Counted from the stretch's first letter, positions 1-4,581 are shown. The stretch is DNA of 9,103 nt from JBDRNE01 sp043812935 (GCA_043812935.1 JBDRLO010000015.1:1-9103); one strand, 5' to 3'. The notes: generated by a model not told the origin, from the sequence alone. A program made the numbers and translations.

Positions 1-497
1 ATCCATTTTACGATAAACCCTGCCGCGGCAAAACCCAAAATAGTAGCAAGCATCCTTGTAGTATTGGAAAGTGAATTCGCGACCAAGAGCTTTTCTTTAG
101 AGACAATTGCCGGGATAAGCGCCATTTTGGACGGTAAAAAAAACCTTGTTGCGGAAAAAATAAAGAATACTGCGATATAGACCGGAATCATTAGCTTAAA
201 ATAAACAAAAACAGGAATTGTTAAAACCAAAACTCCCCTTAAAACATCAGAAATTATCATTACTTTTTTTCTGTCCCATCGGTCAACATACACCCCGGCA
301 ACAGGCCCTATAACAAACACCGGAACCACAACAAAAAAGAGAACTTTCGCAAGAGCTATTACTGAACCCGGGCTTTTTGAATACACAAGCGCTATCAATG
401 CCATTTGGTTTAATCGATCGCCAAATTCAGATATTATTTGGCCCAACCATAGCGAAAAGAAATTCTTTTTAAAAAGGACATCTCTGAAATGTATCAT
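1..497 (-). CDS. MFS transporter, N-terminal part (runs off the window)
   Basis: The minus strand is open from ATG at 497 to the window edge, giving 165 residues with no stop. The translation opens with a short cytoplasmic stretch and then shows at least four hydrophobic segments (about residues 14-40, 45-70, 80-112 and 145-164). Around residues 68-80 it carries the loop 2-3 signature of the major facilitator superfamily, GVYVDRWDRKKVM, with the conserved D-R-x-x-R/K pattern. The opening FRDVLFKKNFFSLWLGQ resembles the MFS_3/enterobactin-exporter-like efflux branch. It is presumably an inner-membrane proton-driven exporter; the substrate cannot be read. No strong Shine-Dalgarno precedes the ATG. 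The gene lies downstream of tRNA-Thr, separated by a dyad at 514-559. Start and family are well supported; the C-terminal half is missing only because the window ends. Confidence 0.85.
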   Translation of the reverse strand, partial: MIHFRDVLFKKNFFSLWLGQIISEFGDRLNQMALIALVYSKSPGSVIALAKVLFFVVVPVFVIGPVAGVYVDRWDRKKVMIISDVLRGVLVLTIPVFVYFKLMIPVYIAVFFIFSATRFFLPSKMALIPAIVSKEKLLVANSLSNTTRMLATILGFAAAGFIVKW

Positions 498-511
498 TTT
501 TATGCTTTCTG

Positions 512-559
512 AAAAAACTGTATAATATCAAGAATATAAAAGTATCTATATACAGTTTT
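512..559 (-). repeat. 11-bp inverted repeat with T-run between tRNA-Thr and the MFS gene
   Basis: The arms AAAACTGTATA (514-524) and TATACAGTTTT (549-559) are perfectly complementary and separated by 24 bases. Read on the minus strand, the second arm is followed by further T (six in all, 517-512), so it could be a long-loop intrinsic terminator for tRNA-Thr. It also sits just 15 bp before the MFS start, where an operator would lie. The long AT-rich loop makes the terminator reading uncertain. Confidence 0.4.
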
Positions 560-595
560 CTAGCGAAGGTTTCTGTTTGTAACTGATTTTATATC

Positions 596-671
596 TGGAG
601 CCCGCGAGTGGAGTCGAACCACCGACCTAAGCATTACGAATGCTTTGCTCTACCAACTGAGCTACGCGGGC
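596..671 (-). tRNA. tRNA-Thr (anticodon CGU)
   Basis: The minus strand folds as a complete 76-nt cloverleaf. The acceptor stem is GCCCGCG/CGCGGGC, followed by U8-A9, a D arm with GCUC/GAGC, and the anticodon stem AAGCA/TGCTT around the loop TTCGTAA. The T arm has GGTTCGA, and the discriminator is U with CCA encoded at 598-596. Anticodon CGU reads the threonine codon ACG. No promoter is close by; the best candidate lies about 150 bp upstream at 824-852. A dyad with a T-run follows at 512-559. Confidence 0.96.
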
Positions 672-677
672 GTATTC

Positions 678-712
678 ATGCGTTACACGTCACACGGAAC
701 ACGTTTCACGTT
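678..712. repeat. Degenerate 7-bp tandem repeat, five units
   Basis: Five adjacent heptamers can be read on the plus strand: ATGCGTT, ACACGTC, ACACGGA, ACACGTT, TCACGTT. The consensus is ACACGTT. The array ends 7 bp before the tRNA-Thr 5' end (minus strand), so any long tRNA-Thr precursor would contain it. No function is visible. Confidence 0.6.
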
Positions 713-746
713 GCGCCCCTTTTAACCCCCCGGCTTGTCTTGCCTG

Positions 747-764
747 TCTCGAGTTGAATCGAGA
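747..764. repeat. Short hairpin in the leader region of tRNA-Thr
   Basis: TCTCGA (747-752) and TCGAGA (759-764) pair around the loop GTTGAA. The flanking GAGCTTGCCGAAGG (766-779) resembles the GAGCTTGTCGAAG-type short intergenic repeat scattered in many bacterial genomes. That likeness is from memory and was not searched. Together with the heptamer array this is most of what the gene-free stretch 672-896 holds. Confidence 0.4.
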
Positions 765-823
765 GGAGCTTGCCGAAGGGTTGACCGGTTCCGAACTGAC
801 GCGGACGCTTGTTCCTGCGATAA

Positions 824-852
824 ATTGTATAATCAAATACCAAGTTTTTCAA
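824..852 (-). promoter_or_regulatory. Candidate sigma70 promoter upstream of tRNA-Thr
   Basis: On the minus strand, TTGAAA (852-847) and TACAAT (829-824) are separated by 17 bp. Each box has five of six consensus bases. Transcription would start near 817 and run through the hairpin at 747-764 and the heptamer array before reaching tRNA-Thr, giving a leader of about 145 nt. The position, between the operon end at 897 and the tRNA, supports it; the leader is unusually long for a tRNA. Confidence 0.45.
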
Positions 853-896
853 GTAGAATATAAAATGCGATAACTACTTTGGGGGAATTGAAACAG

Positions 897-1496
897 TTAG
901 TCTTCTTTCAATAAATTTTTTATCATATCGTGAACTTTCAAAATTAGCTTAGTAGATTCCATAACTGCATCCAATAAAATATATTGCGAAAATGGCTCTG
1001 AAAGCACATTATTTATTGTTTTTAAATATCTCCTTTTTTCATCATCATTGTGGAAATAATGCGAATTAAACCAAAGATCTAACATGAGTTGTGAGGTAAG
1101 TTGTTTATTATTCACTGATAACTTTAGAGCTTGTTTAAATAAACAATCGTTCCATTGCTTTTTATATCGTTTTAATAAATCAATTGCCTCTTGAATCTGA
1201 ATATGTTTAGTCAAAATATTTATTATTTTTGGAAAATATGATAATTCCTTTTGTAAATAAAAAAACCTGAAAGCCATTAACAATTCAGCGATTAGTTCCT
1301 TGGACGGGAACTTTGTGTTAAAGCTTAGTCCTTTGCCTTTTTCATATTGAATTCTGGCACTAATTTCTCCTTTAGCAGTAGCAACCAGTTTTGTTTGACG
1401 TAAGTTTTTGACTTTCCCATCAAACATTTGAATACATTTCCAGTCCGCTTCAGTAAGTAAATTAGAAATTTGAACTGTTATTGTTTTTTTCATCAT
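897..1496 (-). CDS. Unrecognised helical protein, third gene of the MNT-HEPN operon
   Basis: I do not recognise this 199-residue protein. Residues 1-60 look beta-rich, with alternating hydrophobic positions and short turns (KTITVQI, KLVATAK, GEISARIQY). From residue 64 onward it is almost wholly helical, with many K, L, F and Y. Residues 139-157 hold a notable cluster, LDLWFNSHYFHNDDEKRRY, rich in aromatic, His, Asp and Arg residues, which would be the place to look for an active or binding site. There is no signal peptide or membrane segment, so it is likely cytoplasmic. It starts 9 bp after the HEPN stop codon, has only a weak ribosome binding site (AGAG), and has no promoter of its own. 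It is therefore most likely co-transcribed and perhaps translationally coupled as part of the same system. Two ATGs stand in tandem (1496 and 1493), so the start could shift by one residue. Confidence 0.8.
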   Translation of the reverse strand: MMKKTITVQISNLLTEADWKCIQMFDGKVKNLRQTKLVATAKGEISARIQYEKGKGLSFNTKFPSKELIAELLMAFRFFYLQKELSYFPKIINILTKHIQIQEAIDLLKRYKKQWNDCLFKQALKLSVNNKQLTSQLMLDLWFNSHYFHNDDEKRRYLKTINNVLSEPFSQYILLDAVMESTKLILKVHDMIKNLLKED

Positions 1497-1505
1497 TTTC
1501 TGACT

Positions 1506-1928
1506 CTATAACATATTTTCTGTCAGCTTCAAAAGTTTTCGTGCGGATTTTAAGGCGAATTCTGCCCCTTCTTTGGACCATCTATCATAATAGTCCGCGT
1601 CTTCTCGCAGGCGTTTCCCCTTCCAGAGCATGTCTATTACGCTGGCTGGCAATAGCCGCGGTTCTACATAAAGAGCCTTTATTGCGACAATAAGACAATA
1701 ATGACTTTTTTCCCGATAGTTTTTTGCAAATAAAAGCGCTCTAGCAGAATGAAATAAGGAATAATAAGCTTGAATAGTCGCCCATTTATATTTTCCCGAA
1801 ACAAAGCTCTCTTCAGCAACGTTTAGATCTTCCTTTGAAGTCTTTAGATCTTTTCCCGCAAGAATCTTTCCTCTCGGGAATTCTTTTATCTTGTTTCTTT
1901 TTAGACATTTTTCAAATTCTGGATTCAT
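1506..1928 (-). CDS. HEPN-domain protein (partner of the MNT nucleotidyltransferase)
   Basis: This 140-residue protein is a typical HEPN four-helix protein of the PF05168 type. Residues 48-80 carry KWATIQAYYSLFHSARALLF, the hallmark second helix, then NYREKSHYCL, matching the family's K/S-T/S-H segment. LREDADYYDR (107-116) matches the LRxxADY segment. HEPN partners of MNT proteins are often RNase toxins or nucleotide-binding partners. The RX4-6H motif of known HEPN RNases is not evident: the nearest is R72-x3-H76, so catalysis is doubtful. The ATG at 1928 lies inside the last codons of the MNT gene (17-nt overlap), indicating translational coupling; GGGA upstream is a weak Shine-Dalgarno. 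Domain assignment is firm; toxin activity is inference. Confidence 0.9.
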   Translation of the reverse strand: MNPEFEKCLKRNKIKEFPRGKILAGKDLKTSKEDLNVAEESFVSGKYKWATIQAYYSLFHSARALLFAKNYREKSHYCLIVAIKALYVEPRLLPASVIDMLWKGKRLREDADYYDRWSKEGAEFALKSARKLLKLTENML

Positions 1929-2457
1929 CTATATGTTCCCATAGAGTTATTCCATATTGAATTTCTTCGTAAAAAACAGGTTCTTCTGTTTCCATTTTTA
2001 CATATTGCGTCGCGTTTCGGATAACTGATTGGAGTTTTTTCTTAAATTTTTTCTTTTTTATTATCTCTTCGACCACTTTAGGGGTGTTAGTAAGAACAAA
2101 AAGGTCTATATCGCTCCCCCCGGCATTCTCTCCCCTGGCACAGCTACCAAAAAGAATTATTCTCTGTGAACATTGCTTTAGTTGTTTTACAAAGTTTTGT
2201 AGTAAAAGTATATTCTTTAAAATTTTCAACTGTTTGATAATAGGATTTTTAGGGTCTACTGAATAGACATATATTTTCGCTTTTTTTTCTCGAAGAACAA
2301 GTTTGTCCTCGGCAAGTTTCCGAAGTGCAAAATTAACACCGGCACGACTAAGGCGAGTATGCTTCTCAACTTCGTTGGCTAAAAACTCTTTACCTGGATT
2401 TTCGATAATAAAATTCAGGACTTTTTGAACATTGGTCGCTATCAAACTTTCTGTCAT
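1912..2457 (-). CDS. Winged-helix plus MNT-type nucleotidyltransferase (probable antitoxin/regulator)
   Basis: This 181-residue protein has two domains. Residues 5-68 form a winged helix-turn-helix: a recognition segment TRLSRAGVNFALRKLAEDKLV is followed by a wing ending KAKIYVYSVD. Residues 95-176 are a minimal nucleotidyltransferase with FGSCARGENAGGSDIDLFVL, the GSx10DxD signature, with Asp116 and Asp118 as metal ligands. The third carboxylate of this fold is not obvious. The C-terminal FYEEIQYGITLWE fits HTH-MNT proteins. In MntA/HepT systems the MNT protein adds AMP to the HEPN toxin and silences it; a similar role is inferred here. The HTH suggests it also represses its own promoter. 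The start is well set: GGAG lies 7 bases before ATG 2457. The gene is first in a three-gene operon and overlaps the HEPN gene by 17 nt. Confidence 0.9.
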   Translation of the reverse strand: MTESLIATNVQKVLNFIIENPGKEFLANEVEKHTRLSRAGVNFALRKLAEDKLVLREKKAKIYVYSVDPKNPIIKQLKILKNILLLQNFVKQLKQCSQRIILFGSCARGENAGGSDIDLFVLTNTPKVVEEIIKKKKFKKKLQSVIRNATQYVKMETEEPVFYEEIQYGITLWEHIDESRI

Positions 2458-2474
2458 AAGAAAACTCCATTGTC

Positions 2475-2504
2475 TATTATTTTAGACGTACGTCTAAAAT
2501 AATA
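2475..2504. promoter_or_regulatory. Perfect 30-bp palindrome, probable operator of the MNT-HEPN operon
   Basis: The left half TATTATTTTAGACGT (2475-2489) is followed directly by its exact reverse complement (2490-2504). It begins 17 bp upstream of the MNT start codon. Its right end includes the -10 box (2504-2499), and the predicted transcription start (about 2492) is inside it, so a bound protein would block the promoter. The obvious candidate ligand is the winged-helix domain of the first gene. Confidence 0.75.
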
Positions 2505-2527
2505 TACTATTATTCCGTTTTTGTCAA
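2499..2527 (-). promoter_or_regulatory. Sigma70-type promoter of the MNT-HEPN operon
   Basis: On the minus strand, a perfect -35 TTGACA (2527-2522) stands 17 bp from the -10 TATTAT (2504-2499). The predicted start near 2492 gives a 5' leader of about 35 nt containing GGAG at 2468-2465. This is the strongest promoter sequence in the window, and its -10 box lies within the 30-bp palindrome. Confidence 0.8.
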
Positions 2528-2609
2528 GGTTTCTGGAAAGATTGTACATTTAAGCTCTTTTTATCCGCTACGGCTAACCGGGCAACGATATTTTTGATCG
2601 GTATTAGCA

Positions 2610-2645
2610 GCAATCCGCTTTGCCGATTGCGTATCCATAAAAAAA
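2610..2645. repeat. 36-bp direct repeat, copy 1
   Basis: This stretch matches 2805-2840 at 35 of 36 positions (C at 2616 against G at 2811). It contains the hairpin sequence CAATCsGCTTTGCCGATTG and ends in CCATAAAAAAA. In this copy the single mismatch falls in the hairpin stem. It is followed by a decayed terminator-like hairpin (2646-2661: GCTTTC, TTTT, GAGAGC), the counterpart of the intact one after copy 2. A shared GGCAACGATA lies upstream of each copy (2581 and 2733). Confidence 0.8.
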
Positions 2646-2687
2646 GCTTTCTTTTGAGAGCCTCTTTGTTGACACCTCTATAAAGAA

Positions 2688-2726
2688 CGGACAAAATAAA
2701 CTCGATTTGCGAGTTTATTTTGCCCG
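2688..2726. repeat. Hairpin A, 13-bp perfect stem
   Basis: CAAAATAAACTCG (2692-2704) pairs with CGAGTTTATTTTG (2710-2722) around the 5-base loop ATTTG. After one mismatch three more base pairs follow (CGG 2688-2690 with CCG 2724-2726). No T-run follows on either strand, so it is not a terminator. Confidence 0.75.
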
Positions 2727-2755
2727 GATCTTGGCAACGATAGTTTTGTGAGGTT

Positions 2756-2784
2756 TTTGGAGCAAACTACAAGTTTGCTCCAAA
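2756..2784. repeat. Hairpin B, 13-bp perfect stem
   Basis: TTTGGAGCAAACT (2756-2768) pairs with AGTTTGCTCCAAA (2772-2784) around the 3-base loop ACA. It lacks a terminator-like T-run on the plus strand. Copy 1 of the 36-mer region has no such hairpin, so it looks like an insertion between the GGCAACGATA segment and the 36-mer in the second copy. Confidence 0.75.
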
Positions 2785-2804
2785 TGCCGAACAAAAATAT
2801 CGAA

Positions 2805-2840
2805 GCAATCGGCTTTGCCGATTGCGTATCCATAAAAAAA
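2805..2840. repeat. 36-bp direct repeat, copy 2, with hairpin C
   Basis: This is the second copy of the 36-mer at 2610-2645, displaced by 195 bp. Here the hairpin is perfect: GCAATCGGC (2805-2813) and GCCGATTGC (2817-2825) form a 9-bp stem with a TTT loop. The copy runs directly into the bidirectional terminator, with which it shares the CCATAAAAAAA end. Confidence 0.8.
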
Positions 2841-2867
2841 GGCTCTCTAGAGAGCCTTTTTTTATGG
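2830..2867. terminator. Bidirectional intrinsic terminator in a 38-bp perfect palindrome
   Basis: The palindrome is symmetric about 2848/2849. The core is AGGCTCTC-TAGAGAGCCT, with seven A on one side and seven T on the other. Either strand gives a GC-rich hairpin followed by a U-tract, so it can stop transcription both ways. Its right end overlaps the CCA (2865-2867) of the tRNA-Phe 3' fragment, placing it exactly where a terminator for that tRNA copy would be. Confidence 0.85.
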
Positions 2868-2907
2868 TGCCACGAGACGGAATTGAACCGCCGACACAGG
2901 GATTTTC
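2865..2907 (-). pseudogene. tRNA-Phe 3' fragment (nucleotides 34-76)
   Basis: On the minus strand this stretch is identical to the intact tRNA-Phe from anticodon base G34 through the T arm, acceptor strand and CCA. The identity (44 bp, 2864-2907 against 3108-3151) stops exactly at position 34. The 5' half is missing and is replaced by the GC-rich sequence 2908-2945. The fragment has the same orientation as the intact gene and lies 244 bp downstream of it, the geometry left when an element integrates into a tRNA anticodon loop. It cannot give a tRNA on its own. A plain partial duplication is the alternative. Confidence 0.9.
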
Positions 2908-3026
2908 GCTCCGCTCGAAGGCTCCCGCCTTCGTGCTCGCGGCTCCTGTAAGCTTATCAAGAAGAATAACACGGTGTCAGCCCCCTGGTTGCCTTTTTTC
3001 TGTTTCTTTGTCGTTCATTCATCCTT

Positions 3027-3056
3027 GCCACGATAGCTCAGCCGGTAGAGCAGGGG
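3027..3056 (+). pseudogene. tRNA-Phe 5' fragment in inverse orientation (nucleotides 1-30)
   Basis: The plus strand here equals the tRNA-Phe 5' half, GCCACGATAGCTCAG through the D arm to GGGG at positions 27-30. The identity spans 31 bp (3026-3056) including one upstream base. After that an extra G and then different sequence follow, so the anticodon arm is broken. With the genuine 5' half (3155-3185, minus strand) it forms a perfect 31-bp inverted repeat separated by 98 bp. Confidence 0.88.
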
Positions 3057-3067
3057 GACACTCTTTC

Positions 3068-3097
3068 AAAAAAAAAGTCCACCTATTATGGTGGACT
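3068..3097 (-). terminator. Intrinsic terminator of tRNA-Phe
   Basis: On the minus strand an 8-bp perfect stem, AGTCCACC (3097-3090) and GGTGGACT (3083-3076), closes the loop ATAATA and runs straight into a tract of nine T ending at 3068, one of which closes the stem. It begins 11 bases after the tRNA CCA. It is a textbook rho-independent terminator. Confidence 0.93.
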
Positions 3098-3108
3098 GTT
3101 TCTCATCA

Positions 3109-3184
3109 TGGTGCCACGAGACGGAATTGAACCGCCGACACAGGGATTTTCAGTCCCCTGCTCTACCGGCTGAGCTATCGTGGC
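3109..3184 (-). tRNA. tRNA-Phe (anticodon GAA)
   Basis: The minus strand gives a complete 76-nt tRNA. The acceptor is GCCACGA/TCGTGGC, then U8-A9, D stem GCTC/GAGC, and anticodon stem GGGGA/TCCCT with loop CTGAAAA. The T arm is GGCGG-TTCAATT-CCGTC (one G-T pair), the discriminator is A and CCA is encoded at 3111-3109. Anticodon GAA reads both phenylalanine codons. It is the intact source of the two fragments at 2865-2907 and 3027-3056, and an intrinsic terminator follows it. It lies 88 bp downstream of the PPC gene and may have its own promoter in that gap. Confidence 0.97.
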
Positions 3185-3219
3185 ACTTTTTTATATTATA
3201 TATGCGTTTAATGGTCAAT

Positions 3220-3248
3220 AAGTTATCATATTATAAAAAACAAGTCAA
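3220..3248 (-). promoter_or_regulatory. Weak candidate promoter for tRNA-Phe
   Basis: On the minus strand TTGACT (3248-3243) stands 17 bp from TAACTT (3225-3220), which would start transcription near 3213 with a leader of about 29 nt. A second pair, TTGACC (3218-3213) and TATAAA (3195-3190), also has 17-bp spacing but would start at the mature 5' end, leaving no leader. The region is very AT-rich, so chance matches are likely. Confidence 0.35.
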
Positions 3249-3272
3249 TTGAAAAGAATCAACCCCAACGGC

Positions 3273-3698
3273 CTACTCTTCCCGCCATAGACTAAGACCA
3301 GTTTCTGAATCATACTTTCGATTCAGTTCTGAACCTCTCAGTTCTTGTATATAGTATTCGGCTGCCCAGATAACAGTACCCGGGATAAGATGCCCTCCGA
3401 AACATTTTCCAGCTTCATCAGATAAAGAAATATGCGCGTGTACGCAAATTTTGCCGTCTTTTAAAGAAATATTGCCCTGACATGACACTATCTCCATCTT
3501 TTTATTCAGTTCAATATTGTTTGTATAAACTTTTTTATCCTGGTCATAATATCCTACACTGGCTTTTTGCACAGCGCCAATGATTGAAAAAACTCCTGTC
3601 TTTATGTTTTTGCTGCCACAAAACGCATTAAGTGCCAACAACAAATCATCATCTTTATTAAATTTACCAATAAAAGTTTTCCCTTTCTCTACCAACAT
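3273..3698 (-). CDS. PPC/DUF296-domain protein
   Basis: The 141 residues form one PPC (plant and prokaryote conserved, DUF296) domain over essentially the full length, the usual size of the bacterial stand-alone form. The family pattern is easy to follow: a bifunctional-looking N-terminus (KGKTFIGKFNKDDDLLLAL), GVFSIIGAVQKASVGYYD at 35-52, CQGNISLKDGK at 73-83, HAH at 87-89, GGH at 101-103, and the tail R-x-YD-x-x-TGLSLW. His87, His89 and His103 are positioned like the putative metal-binding histidines of the family. The biochemical function of bacterial PPC proteins is unsettled; some in plants bind AT-rich DNA through separate AT-hooks, which are absent here. It is cytoplasmic and forms homotrimers in known structures. 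It follows the protease gene after 11 bp, with only a GA-rich ribosome binding site, so it is probably the last protein gene of that operon. Confidence 0.88.
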   Translation of the reverse strand: MLVEKGKTFIGKFNKDDDLLLALNAFCGSKNIKTGVFSIIGAVQKASVGYYDQDKKVYTNNIELNKKMEIVSCQGNISLKDGKICVHAHISLSDEAGKCFGGHLIPGTVIWAAEYYIQELRGSELNRKYDSETGLSLWREE

Positions 3699-3709
3699 AT
3701 ATTATCTTT

Positions 3710-4573
3710 CTATTTATTCATAAAAACTATTTCGTTTTTCTTAGCATCAATTTTTACGTTAAATTTGTTCAAAAACGATATGCCTAGTATGCCATACTCC
3801 ATATTCCCTGAATCGGATATAACTGCTTTTATATTTTTTGCGGTTTTTTTTCCTATGTTAATTGATTTTAAAGTTATAAGAACAGCTTGGTGTAAACTCC
3901 CATCTGCCAAAAGCAAATTTATCCGTTCGGACTGGTTTGTTACCCTATAACCGGCCTTTTTTGCTATACTTGGCGAAATGCTTACATATGCTGCTCCGGT
4001 ATCTACTAACATATCTGTCTTTACACGACCGTTCAAAACAGCTTCAACTACTATCATATCGTCCCGGATGGATTTTACTCTGTATGTCTGCGCATCTTCT
4101 TCCGCCTGCACCTGCTTTTGACGTAGTTCTAGATACTCTTCGTTCCGCTGAGAGATATCTTCTATCTGAGCGGTTTCTTCTTTTTGTTCTGCCAGTTTTG
4201 TTTTTAAAAACTTTACTTCAAAATTTTCTGTTTCCTGTTTTGATAAATGTATTATTTCAGCGACATCATCTCTATTTACACCAATAGTGCCGACTCCAGT
4301 ATCCACAACCACTTCGCCTTCAACACTATCCTGGAGTGTGCCTGTAATCCTTCCTTTATTTTTAAGAACTACAGTAACAACATTTTTCCCGGCACTTTCC
4401 TGATTTGACTTGCCGGATTGTTTATCCTTCAATGTTTTTGAGGCATCCTGCGAAACTGTTTTTTTGTCTGCAAATACCGGATAAAAATTTTTTGCCGATA
4501 TAACGACAGCCATAATCAGTCCGAAAAACATAAAGCCCTTAATGATATACCGTGCTTTACTTTTTAATTTCAT
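3710..4573 (-). CDS. Membrane-anchored retropepsin-like aspartic protease with N-terminal Sm-like barrel
   Basis: The 287-residue protein has four parts. Residues 8-35 form an uncleaved signal anchor (IIKGFMFFGLIMAVVISA). Residues 65-108 (VVTVVLKNKGRITGTL to DDVAEIIHL) look like the small Sm-like beta barrel often found in secreted proteins of uncultivated bacteria. Residues 110-165 are charged and helical, a probable coiled coil. Residues 170-287 are a clan AA single-domain aspartic protease: LVDTGAAYVSIS at 189-200 with catalytic Asp191, a flap-like LLADGS segment, and the closing ILGISFLNKF at 262-271. Such proteases act as dimers in the periplasm or outer leaflet; the substrate is unknown. 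The gene begins 8 bp after the stop of the secreted-protein gene and is 11 bp from the PPC gene. The ribosome binding site is weak, which suggests coupling to the upstream gene. The two-domain layout is read from sequence pattern, not from a profile search. Confidence 0.85.
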   Translation of the reverse strand: MKLKSKARYIIKGFMFFGLIMAVVISAKNFYPVFADKKTVSQDASKTLKDKQSGKSNQESAGKNVVTVVLKNKGRITGTLQDSVEGEVVVDTGVGTIGVNRDDVAEIIHLSKQETENFEVKFLKTKLAEQKEETAQIEDISQRNEEYLELRQKQVQAEEDAQTYRVKSIRDDMIVVEAVLNGRVKTDMLVDTGAAYVSISPSIAKKAGYRVTNQSERINLLLADGSLHQAVLITLKSINIGKKTAKNIKAVISDSGNMEYGILGISFLNKFNVKIDAKKNEIVFMNK

Positions 4574-4581
4574 ATGTAAGT

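Larger units (their letters stand above)
2908..3151. mobile_element. Candidate 244-bp insertion bounded by tRNA-Phe direct repeats
   Basis: If the 44-bp repeats at 2864-2907 and 3108-3151 recombined, this segment would be lost. The remaining 5' half (3184-3152) would join the 3' fragment and form an intact tRNA-Phe followed by the terminator at 2830-2867. The segment thus behaves like a tRNA-restoring insertion. It contains a GC-rich hairpin (CGAAGGC 2916-2922 with GCCTTCG 2927-2933), an inverted tRNA-Phe 5' half and a terminator, but no coding gene. It may be the remnant of a larger integrative element, a miniature non-autonomous one, or a chance duplication product. No integrase is present. 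Confidence 0.4.

Noticed and set aside
1481..1693. Plus-strand open frames inside the minus-strand genes, such as 1481-1693, 2084-2266, 3765-3950, 3937-4287, 4542-4748, 5338-5607, 6551-6832, 6795-7025 and 7535-7729
   Set aside because: Each lies antisense to a convincing protein gene with recognisable domains, and their translations are low-complexity Ser/Phe/Cys-rich sequences without motifs.
2610..2840. CRISPR array
   Set aside because: Only two copies of the 36-mer exist, 195 bp apart, with hairpins and a terminator between and after them. There are no regular spacers and no cas genes.
2748..3130. Plus-strand open frames reading through the tRNA-Phe region (2748-2951 and 2822-3130)
   Set aside because: They translate the antisense of tRNA-Phe and its fragment, yielding the well-known spurious peptides of the type DGIEPPTQGFS. 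There is no ribosome binding site or family likeness.
3190..3218. TTGACC/TATAAA pair as the tRNA-Phe promoter
   Set aside because: It would place the transcription start at the mature tRNA 5' end, leaving no leader; the pair at 3220-3248 has better geometry though weaker boxes.
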